64,000 nt of DNA from Kosakonia quasisacchari (GTDB lineage Bacteria > Pseudomonadota > Gammaproteobacteria > Enterobacterales > Enterobacteriaceae): contig NZ_SJOP01000004.1 in assembly GCF_004331415.1 (NCBI RefSeq), positions 186,001 to 250,000 on the forward strand, read 5' to 3'. The translations under genes were made by a program, and so were the position numbers. Shown piece after piece: positions 45,924 to 55,056 of this stretch. The notes under the pieces were generated by a model. The model did no database searches. It was not told the origin of the DNA and saw only the letters and a list, made by a program, of their open reading frames with translations. Each line of letters begins with the position of its first letter. Position 1 is the stretch's first letter.

Positions 45924-47357
45924 ATGAAGCAAGGTTTGCAACTAAGGCTCAGCCAACAGCTAGCCATGACGCCACAACTGCAACAGGCCATCCGTCTGCT
46001 GCAGTTGTCCACGTTGGAACTTCAGCAGGAACTTCAGCAAGCGCTGGAGAGTAATCCATTGCTGGAACAAACTGACCTTCATGAGGAAGTCGATAGCCAG
46101 CAGGTTCAGGAAAATGACGGTCTGGATACCGTTGACGCTCTCGAACAAAAAGAGATGCCGGATGAGTTGCCGCTGGATGCCAGCTGGGATGAGCTTTACA
46201 CTGCCGGGACTCCTTCCGGCAGTAGCCACGACTACATCGACGACGAATTGCCTATCTATCAGGGCGAAACCACGCAGTCACTGCAGGATTACTTGATGTG
46301 GCAGGTAGGGCTGACCCCCTTCTCTGACACCGATCGTGCTATCGCAACGTCCATTGTCGATGCCGTTGACGAAACAGGCTATCTCACCGTTTCGCTGGAA
46401 GAGGTGCTGGAGAGCATGGGCAATGATGACGTGGGGCTTGATGAGGTCGAGGCGGTGCTTAAACGCATTCAACGCTTTGATCCCGTTGGCGTTGCCGCGC
46501 GGGATCTGCGCGATTGCCTATTGATCCAACTCTCGCAGTTCGCCAAAGAGACACCGTGGTGCGAAGAAGCCCGGCTTATCATTAGCGATCATCTGGATCT
46601 CCTCGCCAATCACGATTTCCGCACCCTAATGCGCGTGACGCGTCTGAAAGAAGAGGTGCTGAAAGAGGCAGTAAACCTGATCCAGTCTCTGGATCCGCGC
46701 CCGGGACAGTCGATCCAGACCGGCGAACCAGAATATGTGATTCCAGATGTGCTGGTGCGCAAACATAACGGTCGCTGGACGGTGGAGCTGAACTCCGACA
46801 GCATTCCGCGCCTGCAAATCAACCAGCATTATGCCTCAATGGGCGGCGGCGCACGTAACGATGCCGACAACCAGTTCATCCGTAGCAATTTGCAGGAAGC
46901 GAAGTGGTTGATCAAAAGCCTGGAGAGCCGCAACGACACGCTGTTGCGCGTTAGCCGCTGCATTGTTGAACAGCAACAAGCCTTCTTTGAACAAGGCGAA
47001 GAATTTATGAAACCGATGGTGCTGGCCGATATCGCCCAGGCCGTCGAGATGCACGAGTCGACAATTTCTCGTGTAACGACCCAGAAGTACCTGCACAGTC
47101 CTCGCGGCATTTTCGAGCTGAAGTATTTCTTCTCCAGCCATGTAAATACCGAAGGTGGTGGCGAAGCCTCCTCTACCGCTATTCGCGCACTGGTGAAGAA
47201 ATTGATCGCCGCAGAAAACCCTGCAAAACCGCTGAGCGACAGTAAGCTGACGACCCTGCTTTCCGATCAAGGAATTATGGTGGCGCGGCGTACCGTTGCG
47301 AAGTATCGAGAATCTTTATCCATTCCGCCGTCGAATCAGCGTAAACAGCTGGTTTGA
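45924..47357 (+). CDS. rpoN: RpoN, sigma-54 factor
   Basis: 477 residues from the ATG at 45924 ([15 protein letters not shown]), though the frame opens earlier at a TTG. Gln-rich region I (1-50) binds activators; acidic region II follows. The core-binding and HTH regions lead to the RpoN box [11 protein letters not shown] near 455. It directs transcription of nitrogen and stress genes that need ATP-driven activators. First of rpoN-hpf-ptsN-rapZ-ptsO. Confidence 0.98.
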   Translation: MKQGLQLRLSQQLAMTPQLQQAIRLLQLSTLELQQELQQALESNPLLEQTDLHEEVDSQQVQENDGLDTVDALEQKEMPDELPLDASWDELYTAGTPSGSSHDYIDDELPIYQGETTQSLQDYLMWQVGLTPFSDTDRAIATSIVDAVDETGYLTVSLEEVLESMGNDDVGLDEVEAVLKRIQRFDPVGVAARDLRDCLLIQLSQFAKETPWCEEARLIISDHLDLLANHDFRTLMRVTRLKEEVLKEAVNLIQSLDPRPGQSIQTGEPEYVIPDVLVRKHNGRWTVELNSDSIPRLQINQHYASMGGGARNDADNQFIRSNLQEAKWLIKSLESRNDTLLRVSRCIVEQQQAFFEQGEEFMKPMVLADIAQAVEMHESTISRVTTQKYLHSPRGIFELKYFFSSHVNTEGGGEASSTAIRALVKKLIAAENPAKPLSDSKLTTLLSDQGIMVARRTVAKYRESLSIPPSNQRKQLV

Positions 47358-47379
47358 CCCAACCGATAAGGAAGACACT

Positions 47380-47667
47380 ATGCAGCTTAACATCACAGGA
47401 CAAAACGTCGAGATCACTGATGCTCTGCGTGAATTTGTGACCAATAAATTCGCCAAGCTTGAACAGTATTTCGAAAGGATTAATCAGGTCTATATTGTGT
47501 TGAAAGTGGAGAAAGTGACTCACACCTCGGATGCGACGCTCCATGTCAATGGCGGCGAGTTGCATGCCAGTGCGGAAGGGCAGGATATGTACGCTGCTAT
47601 CGACGGTTTAATAGATAAACTGGCGCGGCAGCTCACGAAGCATAAAGATAAACTGAAACAACACTAA
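47380..47667 (+). CDS. hpf: Hpf, short-form ribosome hibernation-promoting factor
   Basis: 95 residues from the ATG at 47380, with AAGGAAG upstream. Single ribosome-binding domain with ATLHVNGGELHASAEGQDMYAAIDGL; no C-terminal dimerisation domain, so it is the short gamma-proteobacterial type that works with Rmf to form 100S particles. It lies 22 bp after rpoN. Confidence 0.97.
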   Translation: MQLNITGQNVEITDALREFVTNKFAKLEQYFERINQVYIVLKVEKVTHTSDATLHVNGGELHASAEGQDMYAAIDGLIDKLARQLTKHKDKLKQH

Positions 47668-47694
47668 TTGTCCGAGCGTCCGTCTGGTGCGTTG

Positions 47695-47719
47695 CACCCT
47701 ACCGTAACCCGGTAGGGTG
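47695..47719 (+). other. 10-bp perfect hairpin between hpf and ptsN
   Basis: CACCCTACCG and CGGTAGGGTG around a 5-base loop, with no T run. It lies 30 bp before the ptsN ATG and may set relative mRNA levels in the operon. Confidence 0.6.
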
Positions 47720-47748
47720 GCTGGCTCTGGCATCGCTCAGGTGAAATT

Positions 47749-48240
47749 ATGATGAATAACGATTCCGCTCTTCAATTGAGCAATGTCCTTAACCAGGAAT
47801 GTACCCGTAGCGGCGTTCACTGCCAGAGTAAAAAACGTGCTCTGGAAATCATCAGTGAACTGGCGGCAAAACAGTTAGGCTTACCGCCACAAGTCGTCTT
47901 TGAAGCGATTCTTACGCGCGAGAAAATGGGCAGCACCGGCATTGGAAACGGTATCGCCATTCCTCACGGTAAGCTTGAAGAAGACACGCTTCGCGCCGTT
48001 GGCGTTTTTGTGCAACTCGAAACGCCCATTGCCTTCGACGCTATCGATAATCAGCCTGTCGATCTGCTGTTTGCCCTGTTGGTACCAGCGGATCAAACCA
48101 AAACGCATCTGCATACGCTCTCGCTGGTCGCCAAAAGGCTGGCGGACAAAACCATCTGCCGGCGCCTGCGTAGCGCGCAAAGTGATGAAGAGCTGTATCA
48201 AATCATCACGCAGACGGAAGGTGAAAGCGACGATGCGTAA
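47749..48240 (+). CDS. ptsN: PtsN, EIIA-Ntr of the nitrogen PTS
   Basis: 163 residues. EIIA fold with phosphorylatable His73 in GNGIAIPHGKLEEDT. It is phosphorylated through PtsP and NPr (ptsO, in the same operon) and controls potassium transport and other targets by binding in the dephospho form. Downstream of hpf with an 81-bp spacer. Confidence 0.97.
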   Translation: MMNNDSALQLSNVLNQECTRSGVHCQSKKRALEIISELAAKQLGLPPQVVFEAILTREKMGSTGIGNGIAIPHGKLEEDTLRAVGVFVQLETPIAFDAIDNQPVDLLFALLVPADQTKTHLHTLSLVAKRLADKTICRRLRSAQSDEELYQIITQTEGESDDA

Positions 48241-48285
48241 CGGGAAGGAAACCTTTTTATCAGTCGTACTGAGGAGAAATGGTTC

Positions 48286-49140
48286 ATGGTCCTGATGATC
48301 GTCAGTGGTCGTTCGGGTTCAGGGAAATCCGTCGCTCTGCGCGCCCTGGAAGATATGGGTTTTTATTGCGTCGACAACCTGCCAGTCGTGCTGCTGCCCG
48401 AGCTGGCGCAGACGCTTGCCGAGCGCCAAACTTCCGCTGCCGTCAGTATCGATGTGCGAAATATGCCGGAGTCACCGGAAATTTTTGAACAGGCAATGAG
48501 CAATCTGCCGGATGCCTTTTCACCGCAGTTATTGTTTCTCGATGCCGATCGCAACACGTTAATCCGCCGTTACAGCGATACGCGTCGCCTACATCCGCTT
48601 TCCAGCAAAAACCTGTCGCTAGAAAGCGCGATTGACGAAGAGAGTAACTTGCTGGAACCGCTGCGTTCCCGTGCGGATCTGATTGTCGACACGTCGGAAA
48701 TGTCGGTGCATGAACTGGCAGAAATGCTGCGTACACGCCTGTTAGGTAAGCGCGAGCGTGAACTGACCATGGTTTTTGAATCCTTCGGTTTCAAGCACGG
48801 TATTCCTATTGATGCAGATTACGTCTTTGACGTTCGTTTCCTGCCGAACCCGCACTGGGATCCTAAATTGCGCCCGATGACCGGCCTCGACAAACCCGTT
48901 GCGGCGTTCCTCGACAGACATACGGAAGTGCATAATTTTATCTACCAAACGCGGAGTTATCTCGAGTTGTGGCTACCGATGCTGGAGACCAACAACCGTA
49001 GTTATCTGACCGTGGCCATCGGTTGTACCGGTGGTAAACACCGCTCCGTCTACGTCGCCGAACAACTGGCGGATTATTTCCGCTCGCGCGGTAAGAACGT
49101 TCAATCCCGTCACCGTACGCTGGAAAAACGCAAAACATGA
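48286..49140 (+). CDS. rapZ: RapZ, RNase adaptor for GlmZ decay
   Basis: 284 residues. N-terminal kinase-like domain with Walker A GRSGSGKS at 8-15. The C-terminal half binds RNA, with the basic end [16 protein letters not shown]...[12 protein letters not shown] split by variable residues. It delivers sRNA GlmZ to RNase E and senses glucosamine-6-phosphate, linking to GlmM (also in this window) and cell-wall supply. It overlaps ptsO by 4 bases. Confidence 0.97.
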   Translation: MVLMIVSGRSGSGKSVALRALEDMGFYCVDNLPVVLLPELAQTLAERQTSAAVSIDVRNMPESPEIFEQAMSNLPDAFSPQLLFLDADRNTLIRRYSDTRRLHPLSSKNLSLESAIDEESNLLEPLRSRADLIVDTSEMSVHELAEMLRTRLLGKRERELTMVFESFGFKHGIPIDADYVFDVRFLPNPHWDPKLRPMTGLDKPVAAFLDRHTEVHNFIYQTRSYLELWLPMLETNNRSYLTVAIGCTGGKHRSVYVAEQLADYFRSRGKNVQSRHRTLEKRKT

Positions 49141-49409
49141 CCGTAAAACAAATCGTTGAGATCACCAATAAGCTGGGAATGCATGCGCGCCCAGCCATGA
49201 AACTGTTTGAACTGGTGCAGGGCTTCGATGCGGAAGTGCTGCTACGCAACGATGAAGGTACCGAAGCAGAAGCCAGCAGCGTGATTGCATTGCTGATGCT
49301 GGATTCTGCGAAAGGTCGGCAAATTGAAGTAGAGGCCAGCGGCCCACAGGAAGAAGAAGCGTTGGCGGCAGTGATTGCGCTGTTTAACGCCGGATTTGAC
49401 GAAGATTAA
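49137..49409 (+). CDS. ptsO: NPr, HPr-like phosphocarrier of the nitrogen PTS
   Basis: 90 residues. HPr fold with phosphorylatable His16 in [14 protein letters not shown]. It passes phosphate from PtsP to PtsN. Its ATG overlaps the rapZ stop, and its stop lies 1 base from the end of convergent mtgA, with no room for a separate terminator. Confidence 0.97.
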   Translation: MTVKQIVEITNKLGMHARPAMKLFELVQGFDAEVLLRNDEGTEAEASSVIALLMLDSAKGRQIEVEASGPQEEEALAAVIALFNAGFDED

Positions 49410-49410
49410 T

Positions 49411-50142
49411 TCAGTACAGCTTGTTGCTCTGTAAAAACGCTTCCCCGCCCAACTGTCGCATCTGGCGCAGGATCCATGCTTGGCGGCTGCGTACATAGCC
49501 AGATGGCGCAGCGGCCTGAAAACGAATCGGGTTTGGCAATACCGCGGCCAGTAGCGCCGCTTCCGACATAGTTAAGCGGCTTGCCGGTTTGTGGAAATAG
49601 CGCTGCGAGGCCTCCTCGACACCAAATACTCCGTCCCCGAACTCAGCGATATTAAGGTAAACGGTCAGGATCCTCCGCTTGGTCCACACCGCTTCCATCC
49701 CTAGCGTCAGCCCCGCTTCCAGCCCTTTACGCACCCAGCTTTTTCCATCCCACAACAGCAGGTTTTTCACCGTCTGCTGTGAAATCGTCGACGCGCCGCG
49801 AATGCGGTTCTCATGCCGCTCGTTATGCGAAAGCGCTTTCTCAATGGCACTAAAATCCAGCCCCCAGTGATCGGGAAAACGCTGATCTTCAGCGGCTACA
49901 ACGGCCAGCGCCATCCACGGCGAAATGTCATCCATACCGACCCAGTCGGAATGCGCGACATAGCCAAAGTCACCGCTAAACCACGCGCCCAGTTGACGTT
50001 CCACCATCACGGCGGAAAAAGGCACCGGCAGGAAGCTGAACAACACAATGCCGCCACCCCAGAAGAGCGCCAGTACGAACAACACCCGCAGAGCAATGCG
50101 TTTAACGGTGGCTTTCAGCGGGCCGCGAAACCATTTCCTCAT
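49411..50142 (-). CDS. mtgA: MtgA, monofunctional peptidoglycan glycosyltransferase
   Basis: 243 residues (E. coli 242). One N-terminal membrane helix (about 17-38) and a GT51 domain with the catalytic-glutamate motif [12 protein letters not shown] near 85, then [16 protein letters not shown] and [20 protein letters not shown]. It polymerises lipid II glycan strands at the inner membrane. Its start overlaps the elbB stop by 4 bases. Confidence 0.97.
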   Translation of the reverse strand: MRKWFRGPLKATVKRIALRVLFVLALFWGGGIVLFSFLPVPFSAVMVERQLGAWFSGDFGYVAHSDWVGMDDISPWMALAVVAAEDQRFPDHWGLDFSAIEKALSHNERHENRIRGASTISQQTVKNLLLWDGKSWVRKGLEAGLTLGMEAVWTKRRILTVYLNIAEFGDGVFGVEEASQRYFHKPASRLTMSEAALLAAVLPNPIRFQAAAPSGYVRSRQAWILRQMRQLGGEAFLQSNKLY

Positions 50143-50792
50143 TCCGCCAGCACCAGTACGCGCGCCACCAGTTTTTCGATACCGGAGGCGGCCTGCGCGA
50201 TGTCGTCTGCCAGCATGTACGCCGGCGTCGTCACCACTTTGTGCTCTTCGTCGACAACAATATCATCGACTGGGCAAGGCACATGCTCAGCCCCCATCTC
50301 TTCCAGCACTTCAGCGGTATCAATATCCGTGCCGATCGTCAGGCGTAGTGGAAAATCGAAAAGTTTCGGCAACATCGCCGGTGCGATGCACATAAAACCG
50401 AGCGGTTTACCCGCTTCGTACATCTCCAGCACCAATTTTTTCAGGCTGCTGTCAATGGTGCATTCACTCCCGAGGCTGGCAAAAGTACTGAGATTTTTCG
50501 CCGCGCCAAAACCACCCGGTACAATCAGCGCATCCAGATCGTTTGCTGATGCCTGGGTCAGCGGCTGTATATTTCCACGGGCAATACGGGCAGATTCAAT
50601 CAAGACATTACGGCGCTCAGCCAGCGTCTCGCCCGTTAAATGGTTTATCACATCGCTTTGCCATTTATCGGGAGCGAAACAGACCGCCTGCGCACCATGA
50701 CGGGCAATCGTTAAAAGCGTAATCACCGCTTCATGAATCTCCGAACCGTCGTACACGCCTGCGCCGCTGAAAATCACGCCGACTTTTTTCAT
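50139..50792 (-). CDS. elbB: ElbB (GlxI-like), DJ-1/PfpI-family protein
   Basis: 217 residues from the ATG at 50792 ([10 protein letters not shown]); an ATG three codons upstream sits too close to AAGGA. Class I glutamine amidotransferase-like fold with the nucleophile elbow GFMCIAPAM near 135. E. coli ElbB is linked to isoprenoid synthesis and has glyoxalase III-type activity. Where E. coli, from memory, reads SGCGVYDG, this protein reads SGAGVYDG. It overlaps mtgA. Confidence 0.95.
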   Translation of the reverse strand: MKKVGVIFSGAGVYDGSEIHEAVITLLTIARHGAQAVCFAPDKWQSDVINHLTGETLAERRNVLIESARIARGNIQPLTQASANDLDALIVPGGFGAAKNLSTFASLGSECTIDSSLKKLVLEMYEAGKPLGFMCIAPAMLPKLFDFPLRLTIGTDIDTAEVLEEMGAEHVPCPVDDIVVDEEHKVVTTPAYMLADDIAQAASGIEKLVARVLVLAE

Positions 50793-50910
50793 TTTGCTCA
50801 TCCTTTATGCAACGTACTGACGATAATTAAAAATTTTGATAAGGGAGCCTTGCTTCACACATTTCACTGATTGATGTAACAAATCATTTAAGATTTGCTA
50901 TCTTATGTGC

Positions 50911-51030
50911 GTGTGGTCGAATTTTTTCAGGCTACGCCCTTGCAAAAAAACAATTCATTACGGCGCAGCCACGATTTCCCTGGTGTTGGCGCAGTATTCG
51001 CGCACCCCGGTTAATCCGGGGTCATTTTTT
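50911..51030 (+). ncRNA. arcZ: ArcZ, Hfq-dependent small RNA
   Basis: The plus strand between elbB and arcB carries the conserved ArcZ seed region ATTTCCCTGGTGTTGGCGCA and a 3' terminator CACCCCGG/CCGGGGTCATTTTTT. Position and about 120-nt length match E. coli ArcZ, which is cut by RNase E to a short active form that activates rpoS. A TATCTT -10 lies at 50899-50904. In E. coli ArcA-P represses arcZ and ArcZ lowers arcB expression. The 3' end overlaps the last codons of arcB on the other strand. The 5' end is estimated. Confidence 0.9.
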
Positions 51031-53358
51031 TCCAGCGTCCGCAACCCAGGCTTTTAACACTGCAACATCGTTGCGCCACTCCTGCTTCATCTCTTCCACC
51101 CAATCACCGACGTTATCCCACCAGGCAGGAAGATCGGGAGACTGAATCTGCTGTCCAAGCTGTTGCAGATGGCGCAGCCCGACAGAACCTGCGGCGCCTT
51201 TAATTTTATGGCCCTCTTCCACAATTCCTTTTTGGTCACGCGCGGTCAGGTTTGATTCAAGCACGCTCAAATACCCCGGCATCATTTTTTCAAACACATC
51301 CAACCCGTCGGTAATCAATTTCGGCCCGACCAGCTCGATATATTGCTCAAGCATGGCGGTATCAAGCAGCGTTTGTACTTTACTGTTGTCCATGGTTGTC
51401 ACTGGCTCCTCCTCACTTTCACTCGCATCCCAGAACTTTTTAATCATGGCAGTTAATGCCGGGACTGCCAGCGGTTTGCTTAATACATCATCCATGCCCG
51501 CATCGAGGTATTCCTGTTTATCTTTCAGCACGTTGGCAGTAAGCGCCACCAGCGGCGGTAAATCCTCGCGCGCGTAACGGCGGGTCAACTCTCGCGAAAT
51601 ATCCAGCCCGGTCATATCTGGCAACTGAATATCCAGCAACACCAAATCGTATTCACCCGGCGTGAACATCTCCAGCGCGGCAGTGCCGGTCATGGCGACA
51701 TCGACGCTGCTACCCAGTTTTTCCAGCACCGAGCGCGCGACAATCACGTTCAGCTCGATATCCTCCACCAGCAGTACATGTAACGCGGGCAGCGGCATAT
51801 CATCATCTTCAAACGCGTCTTCAACTTCTTCTGCCACCGCCGGTGCGTGAATGGTCAACGTAAATATCGAACCCGCCCCTGGTTCACTGCTTACGGTAAT
51901 GTCGCCGCCCATGTTCTTCGCCAGACGGCGTGAAACGGCCAGGCCAATACCGGTACCCGTTGCAGGTTTACCGCCGTGGCTATCTTTCACCTGGTAATAC
52001 ATGGCGAAAATTTTATCCTGCTCATCGCGAGGAATACCGATCCCGGAATCCTGCACGTCAAAGTGCATGATATCGCCTTCGTCGTAACGCACACGCACCA
52101 CGACCTGCCCTTCACGGGTGAATTTGACGGCGTTGCTAATAAGGTTCCACAGGATCTGACGCAAACGCGTGCCGTCTGTAATCACCTGATGCGGCAACGG
52201 CAACGTGGGTTCCAGTACGAAGCGCAACCCTTTCTGGTGCGCCTGTAAGGCGGAGAGGTTTTCCAGATCGGCCAGGAAGCTGGTGAAATCAAGCGGTTGA
52301 TTATCCAACTGGACTTTGCGCCGCTCCATCTTATCCATGTCGATAATATCGTTGAAAATATTGCCGAGCGTTACGGCGGAGACATGGATCGTTTTAAGGT
52401 ATTTTTCCTGCTCCTGCGTTAAATCGGTATCCAGCAGAATACGGCTTAACCCAACAATGCCATTCAGCGGCGTACGCAGCTCGTGGCTAATGGTGGAAAT
52501 AAAGGTGGTCTTATCCCGGCTGGCGCGCTCCAGCGCGTCCTGGTAACGTTTACGCTCGGTGATATCGCGACCAAAGCCCATCAGCCCGTGGCGTTTACCG
52601 ACGCGATCGTAATAAGGAACTTTGCGGATCTCGAAACAGGCTTTGCGACCATCCGGGTAATCCAGCCACTGTTCGTAGGTTAAAGAGACGTTGTGACGGA
52701 AAACTTTTTCGTCGGTCTCGATCACTTTTTCTGCCGCTTCCGGCGAGTAGACATCCTGCGGTTTGAGGTGAATAAGCTGCTTCTCGCTCTTACCGGTCAG
52801 CAGCTCCATTGCCCGATTACAGCCGGAGAACTCTTTGTCTTCATTGCGATAGAACACCAGATCCGGCGAGGCGTCGAGGAAGGAACGCAGAAAAGAAGAT
52901 TGCTGTTCGAGCTGGATTTGCGTCTGCTCACGCTCCTGCATCTCTATTTTGAGTTTTTCAAAGGTTTCCTGACGCTCGGCTTCCGCTTTCTCGCGGTCGC
53001 TGATTTCCTGATTAAGCTTGGCAATATTGTCCTTCAACTGCACATTGAGCTTCAGGTCACGCTCGCGCATCTCTTCCAGTTTCTCGACCAGGCGCGACAA
53101 ACGCTGGCGCGACTCTTCGAGTTGCTCAACCACCACCGATAAGAAATAGACCGCCCATGGTGTGATCAGCAAGCCAAAAAAGATGGAGCGGATAACATCA
53201 ATGCTTTCCACTTGCCCCTGCAACACCATGGTAACGGCCATCTGCACAACGATTGCCAGTACCACTAACGCCAAAGCAAGCAGCATGGAAAAGCGCACCA
53301 GACCCAGCTTCATCATCAGGTCGACGTAATATTGCGCCAGTAAACGGATTTGCTTCAT
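51022..53358 (-). CDS. arcB: ArcB, hybrid anoxia sensor histidine kinase
   Basis: 778 residues from the ATG at 53358 (MKQIRLLAQYY), as in E. coli. Two membrane helices (about 22-45 and 58-77), a coiled coil, a PAS domain with redox cysteines C180 and C241, a kinase domain with phospho-His near 292 (STISHELRTPLNG), a receiver domain with LVLLDIQLPDMTG near 576, and an HPt domain with EEGHKIKGAAGSVG near 717. It phosphorylates ArcA when quinones are reduced. Flanked by the sRNA gene arcZ. Confidence 0.98.
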   Translation of the reverse strand: MKQIRLLAQYYVDLMMKLGLVRFSMLLALALVVLAIVVQMAVTMVLQGQVESIDVIRSIFFGLLITPWAVYFLSVVVEQLEESRQRLSRLVEKLEEMRERDLKLNVQLKDNIAKLNQEISDREKAEAERQETFEKLKIEMQEREQTQIQLEQQSSFLRSFLDASPDLVFYRNEDKEFSGCNRAMELLTGKSEKQLIHLKPQDVYSPEAAEKVIETDEKVFRHNVSLTYEQWLDYPDGRKACFEIRKVPYYDRVGKRHGLMGFGRDITERKRYQDALERASRDKTTFISTISHELRTPLNGIVGLSRILLDTDLTQEQEKYLKTIHVSAVTLGNIFNDIIDMDKMERRKVQLDNQPLDFTSFLADLENLSALQAHQKGLRFVLEPTLPLPHQVITDGTRLRQILWNLISNAVKFTREGQVVVRVRYDEGDIMHFDVQDSGIGIPRDEQDKIFAMYYQVKDSHGGKPATGTGIGLAVSRRLAKNMGGDITVSSEPGAGSIFTLTIHAPAVAEEVEDAFEDDDMPLPALHVLLVEDIELNVIVARSVLEKLGSSVDVAMTGTAALEMFTPGEYDLVLLDIQLPDMTGLDISRELTRRYAREDLPPLVALTANVLKDKQEYLDAGMDDVLSKPLAVPALTAMIKKFWDASESEEEPVTTMDNSKVQTLLDTAMLEQYIELVGPKLITDGLDVFEKMMPGYLSVLESNLTARDQKGIVEEGHKIKGAAGSVGLRHLQQLGQQIQSPDLPAWWDNVGDWVEEMKQEWRNDVAVLKAWVADAGKK

Positions 53359-53459
53359 AGAGATTTCCTCGAACAATTCCGCTCAATAATACTCAATTCT
53401 GAGCAAGGCGTTGAAGCTTGTGCAAAAAATGCAGGGGTGATTAGCGTTTTACGATGTGA

Positions 53460-54386
53460 TCAGGCGGGTAGTTGCCAGCAACGACCCAGCGCAGAACCTT
53501 GCCCGCCCTGCTCTTTCAGGTAGCGATCCAGCTCTACCATTCCCGTCCAGCGGTTTTCACACCACAGCGGGGCAAGCAGCGTCGGGCGACGCGCGCTGGC
53601 GGAAACACGATGGAAAATCACCTCCGGCGGTGTATGGCGAATCATTTCGCCGGCGATCACGGTGTACTCTTCCAGGCCTATTCCATTCAGGCGCCCCGCT
53701 TCCCACGCCTTCGCCATAATGCTGCCTTTCACGATATGTAAAGGATGTAACTTGATGCCGTCGACGCCGGTCTCTACAACGCGCTGTATCGTCTCCAGAC
53801 AGTCCATGTGGCGCTCGCCGGGTAATCCGACGATAAGATGAGCGCAGACTTTCAGGCCACGTTCACGCGCTTGCTGCGTCGTTTTTTGATAACAGGCGAA
53901 GTCGTGCCCACGATTGATACGATGCAGCGTTTTATCATGCGCGGTCTGCAAACCCAGCTCCAGCCACACTTCATAACCCTGCTCGCGGTATTCGCACAAT
54001 AAATCCAGCACGGCTTCCGGTACGCAGTCCGGACGTGTCCCCACACACAAGCCAACAATATTCGCCTGGCTGACTGCCTGCTGGTACATCGAGCGCAGCA
54101 CCTGCACTTCCGCCCAAGTACTGGTATAAGCCTGGAAATAGGCGAGATAACGCCGGGCGCGGTTCACCAATTGCGCCTGGTGAGCAAGCTGTGCAGCAAT
54201 GGATTGATGCTGCTGCGCTTCGTCAGCAAAAGAGGCGACATTACAGAAAGTGCAACCGCCGCGACCAATGGTGCCATCGCGGTTAGGGCAGCTAAAACCG
54301 CCATGTAATGTCAGTTTATGGACTTTTTCACCATAGCGGCGGGCAAGATCCCCACCAAACATATTGACTAATTTCTGTAACTGCAT
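53460..54386 (-). CDS. yhcC: YhcC, radical SAM protein
   Basis: 308 residues (E. coli 309). Radical-SAM cysteines are C33, C45 and C48 in CPNRDGTIGRGGCTFCN, the TIGR01212-type spacing with a long first gap. The substrate is not established. It lies upstream of and divergent from gltB, 670 bp away. It is alone in its unit. Confidence 0.93.
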   Translation of the reverse strand: MQLQKLVNMFGGDLARRYGEKVHKLTLHGGFSCPNRDGTIGRGGCTFCNVASFADEAQQHQSIAAQLAHQAQLVNRARRYLAYFQAYTSTWAEVQVLRSMYQQAVSQANIVGLCVGTRPDCVPEAVLDLLCEYREQGYEVWLELGLQTAHDKTLHRINRGHDFACYQKTTQQARERGLKVCAHLIVGLPGERHMDCLETIQRVVETGVDGIKLHPLHIVKGSIMAKAWEAGRLNGIGLEEYTVIAGEMIRHTPPEVIFHRVSASARRPTLLAPLWCENRWTGMVELDRYLKEQGGQGSALGRCWQLPA

Positions 54387-54681
54387 AATCTGAGAGGCCG
54401 CCCAAATAAAAGGGCGTAGCCTGCCACTTTTAGCTTTCGTCGGCGATGACCTGGATCAATCGCCCTGGAAGGCTTTTATTCATTGCATAATCAGTCAATA
54501 TAATCGCAATTTCATTCACCCCAAAGACGATTACTTTTCCTTATGTCGCTGCGTTATTTTGCAGAAATACTATCACGCGTGAAAAACAGTGTGTTCATGC
54601 AACTCTGACGCGCATAGCAGAATAAAAATCTGCCATTAAAACCCCACTCAGAATAGAACATCAGAAACAGCGCTTTTAGAT

Positions 54682-54697
54682 AGTGAGTCAGATCACA
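54682..54697 (+). promoter_or_regulatory. CRP-like site upstream of gltB
   Basis: AGTGA-GTCAGA-TCACA matches the CRP consensus TGTGA-N6-TCACA with one mismatch. About 130 bp upstream of the candidate promoter. Confidence 0.55.
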
Positions 54698-54820
54698 CTC
54701 TGCTGCCGCTTAGTAGCGCGTTCATTGAATGTAAAAATCCTTAAATAATATTAATTATCAACAATATAAACACTATTTAGCACATTTTTGTATAAATAAG
54801 CTCGGCATTTGACCTGTGTA

Positions 54821-54879
54821 CGGATTCCCGATAACTTGGGAATCCGCTGGAAGCTTTCTGGATGAGCAGTCTGCTCATC
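54821..54879 (+). repeat. Two adjacent perfect dyads upstream of gltB
   Basis: CGGATTCCC/GGGAATCCG with an 8-base spacer (54821-54846) is followed 14 bases later by the palindrome GATGAGCAG-T-CTGCTCATC (54861-54879). The first spans the candidate -10. They may be operator sites or leader hairpins; no regulator can be named. Confidence 0.6.
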
Positions 54880-54954
54880 ATATTTATGCAGTAATTGAGA
54901 TTCCCTCTTAAGCAAGTCCTCAACACTTGTGTATCGATGCGAAAAGGAAATTAA

Positions 54955-54999
54955 AGAGGGCGACATGCGAGGCAATTGCCCCGTCGCCATGCTCTTTTT
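54955..54999 (+). terminator. Terminator-like hairpin in the gltB leader
   Basis: AGAG-GGCGAC pairs with GTCGCC-(ATG)-CTCT, with an inner GGC/GCC stem, and TTTTT follows at once. It lies about 60 bases before the gltB ribosome-binding site and could attenuate transcription. The 3-base bulge weakens it. Confidence 0.5.
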
Positions 55000-55056
55000 G
55001 TGCCTGTGCGTAACGTTCTGGAGGGGCTCTCGTAGAGCCTGGGGAGGTTCACTGAT

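Larger units (their letters stand above)
54387..55056 (+). promoter_or_regulatory. gltB upstream control region (670 bp)
   Basis: No convincing gene on either strand. The stretch 54500-54800 is AT-rich, as expected for Lrp and IHF binding at gltBDF. A CRP-like site lies at 54682-54697, dyads at 54821-54846 and 54861-54879, and hairpins at 54955-54999 and 55025-55039. A TTGACC-17-TAACTT at 54809-54837 is a possible promoter. Regulation by Lrp, CRP and ArgR is known for E. coli and only inferred here. Confidence 0.6.
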
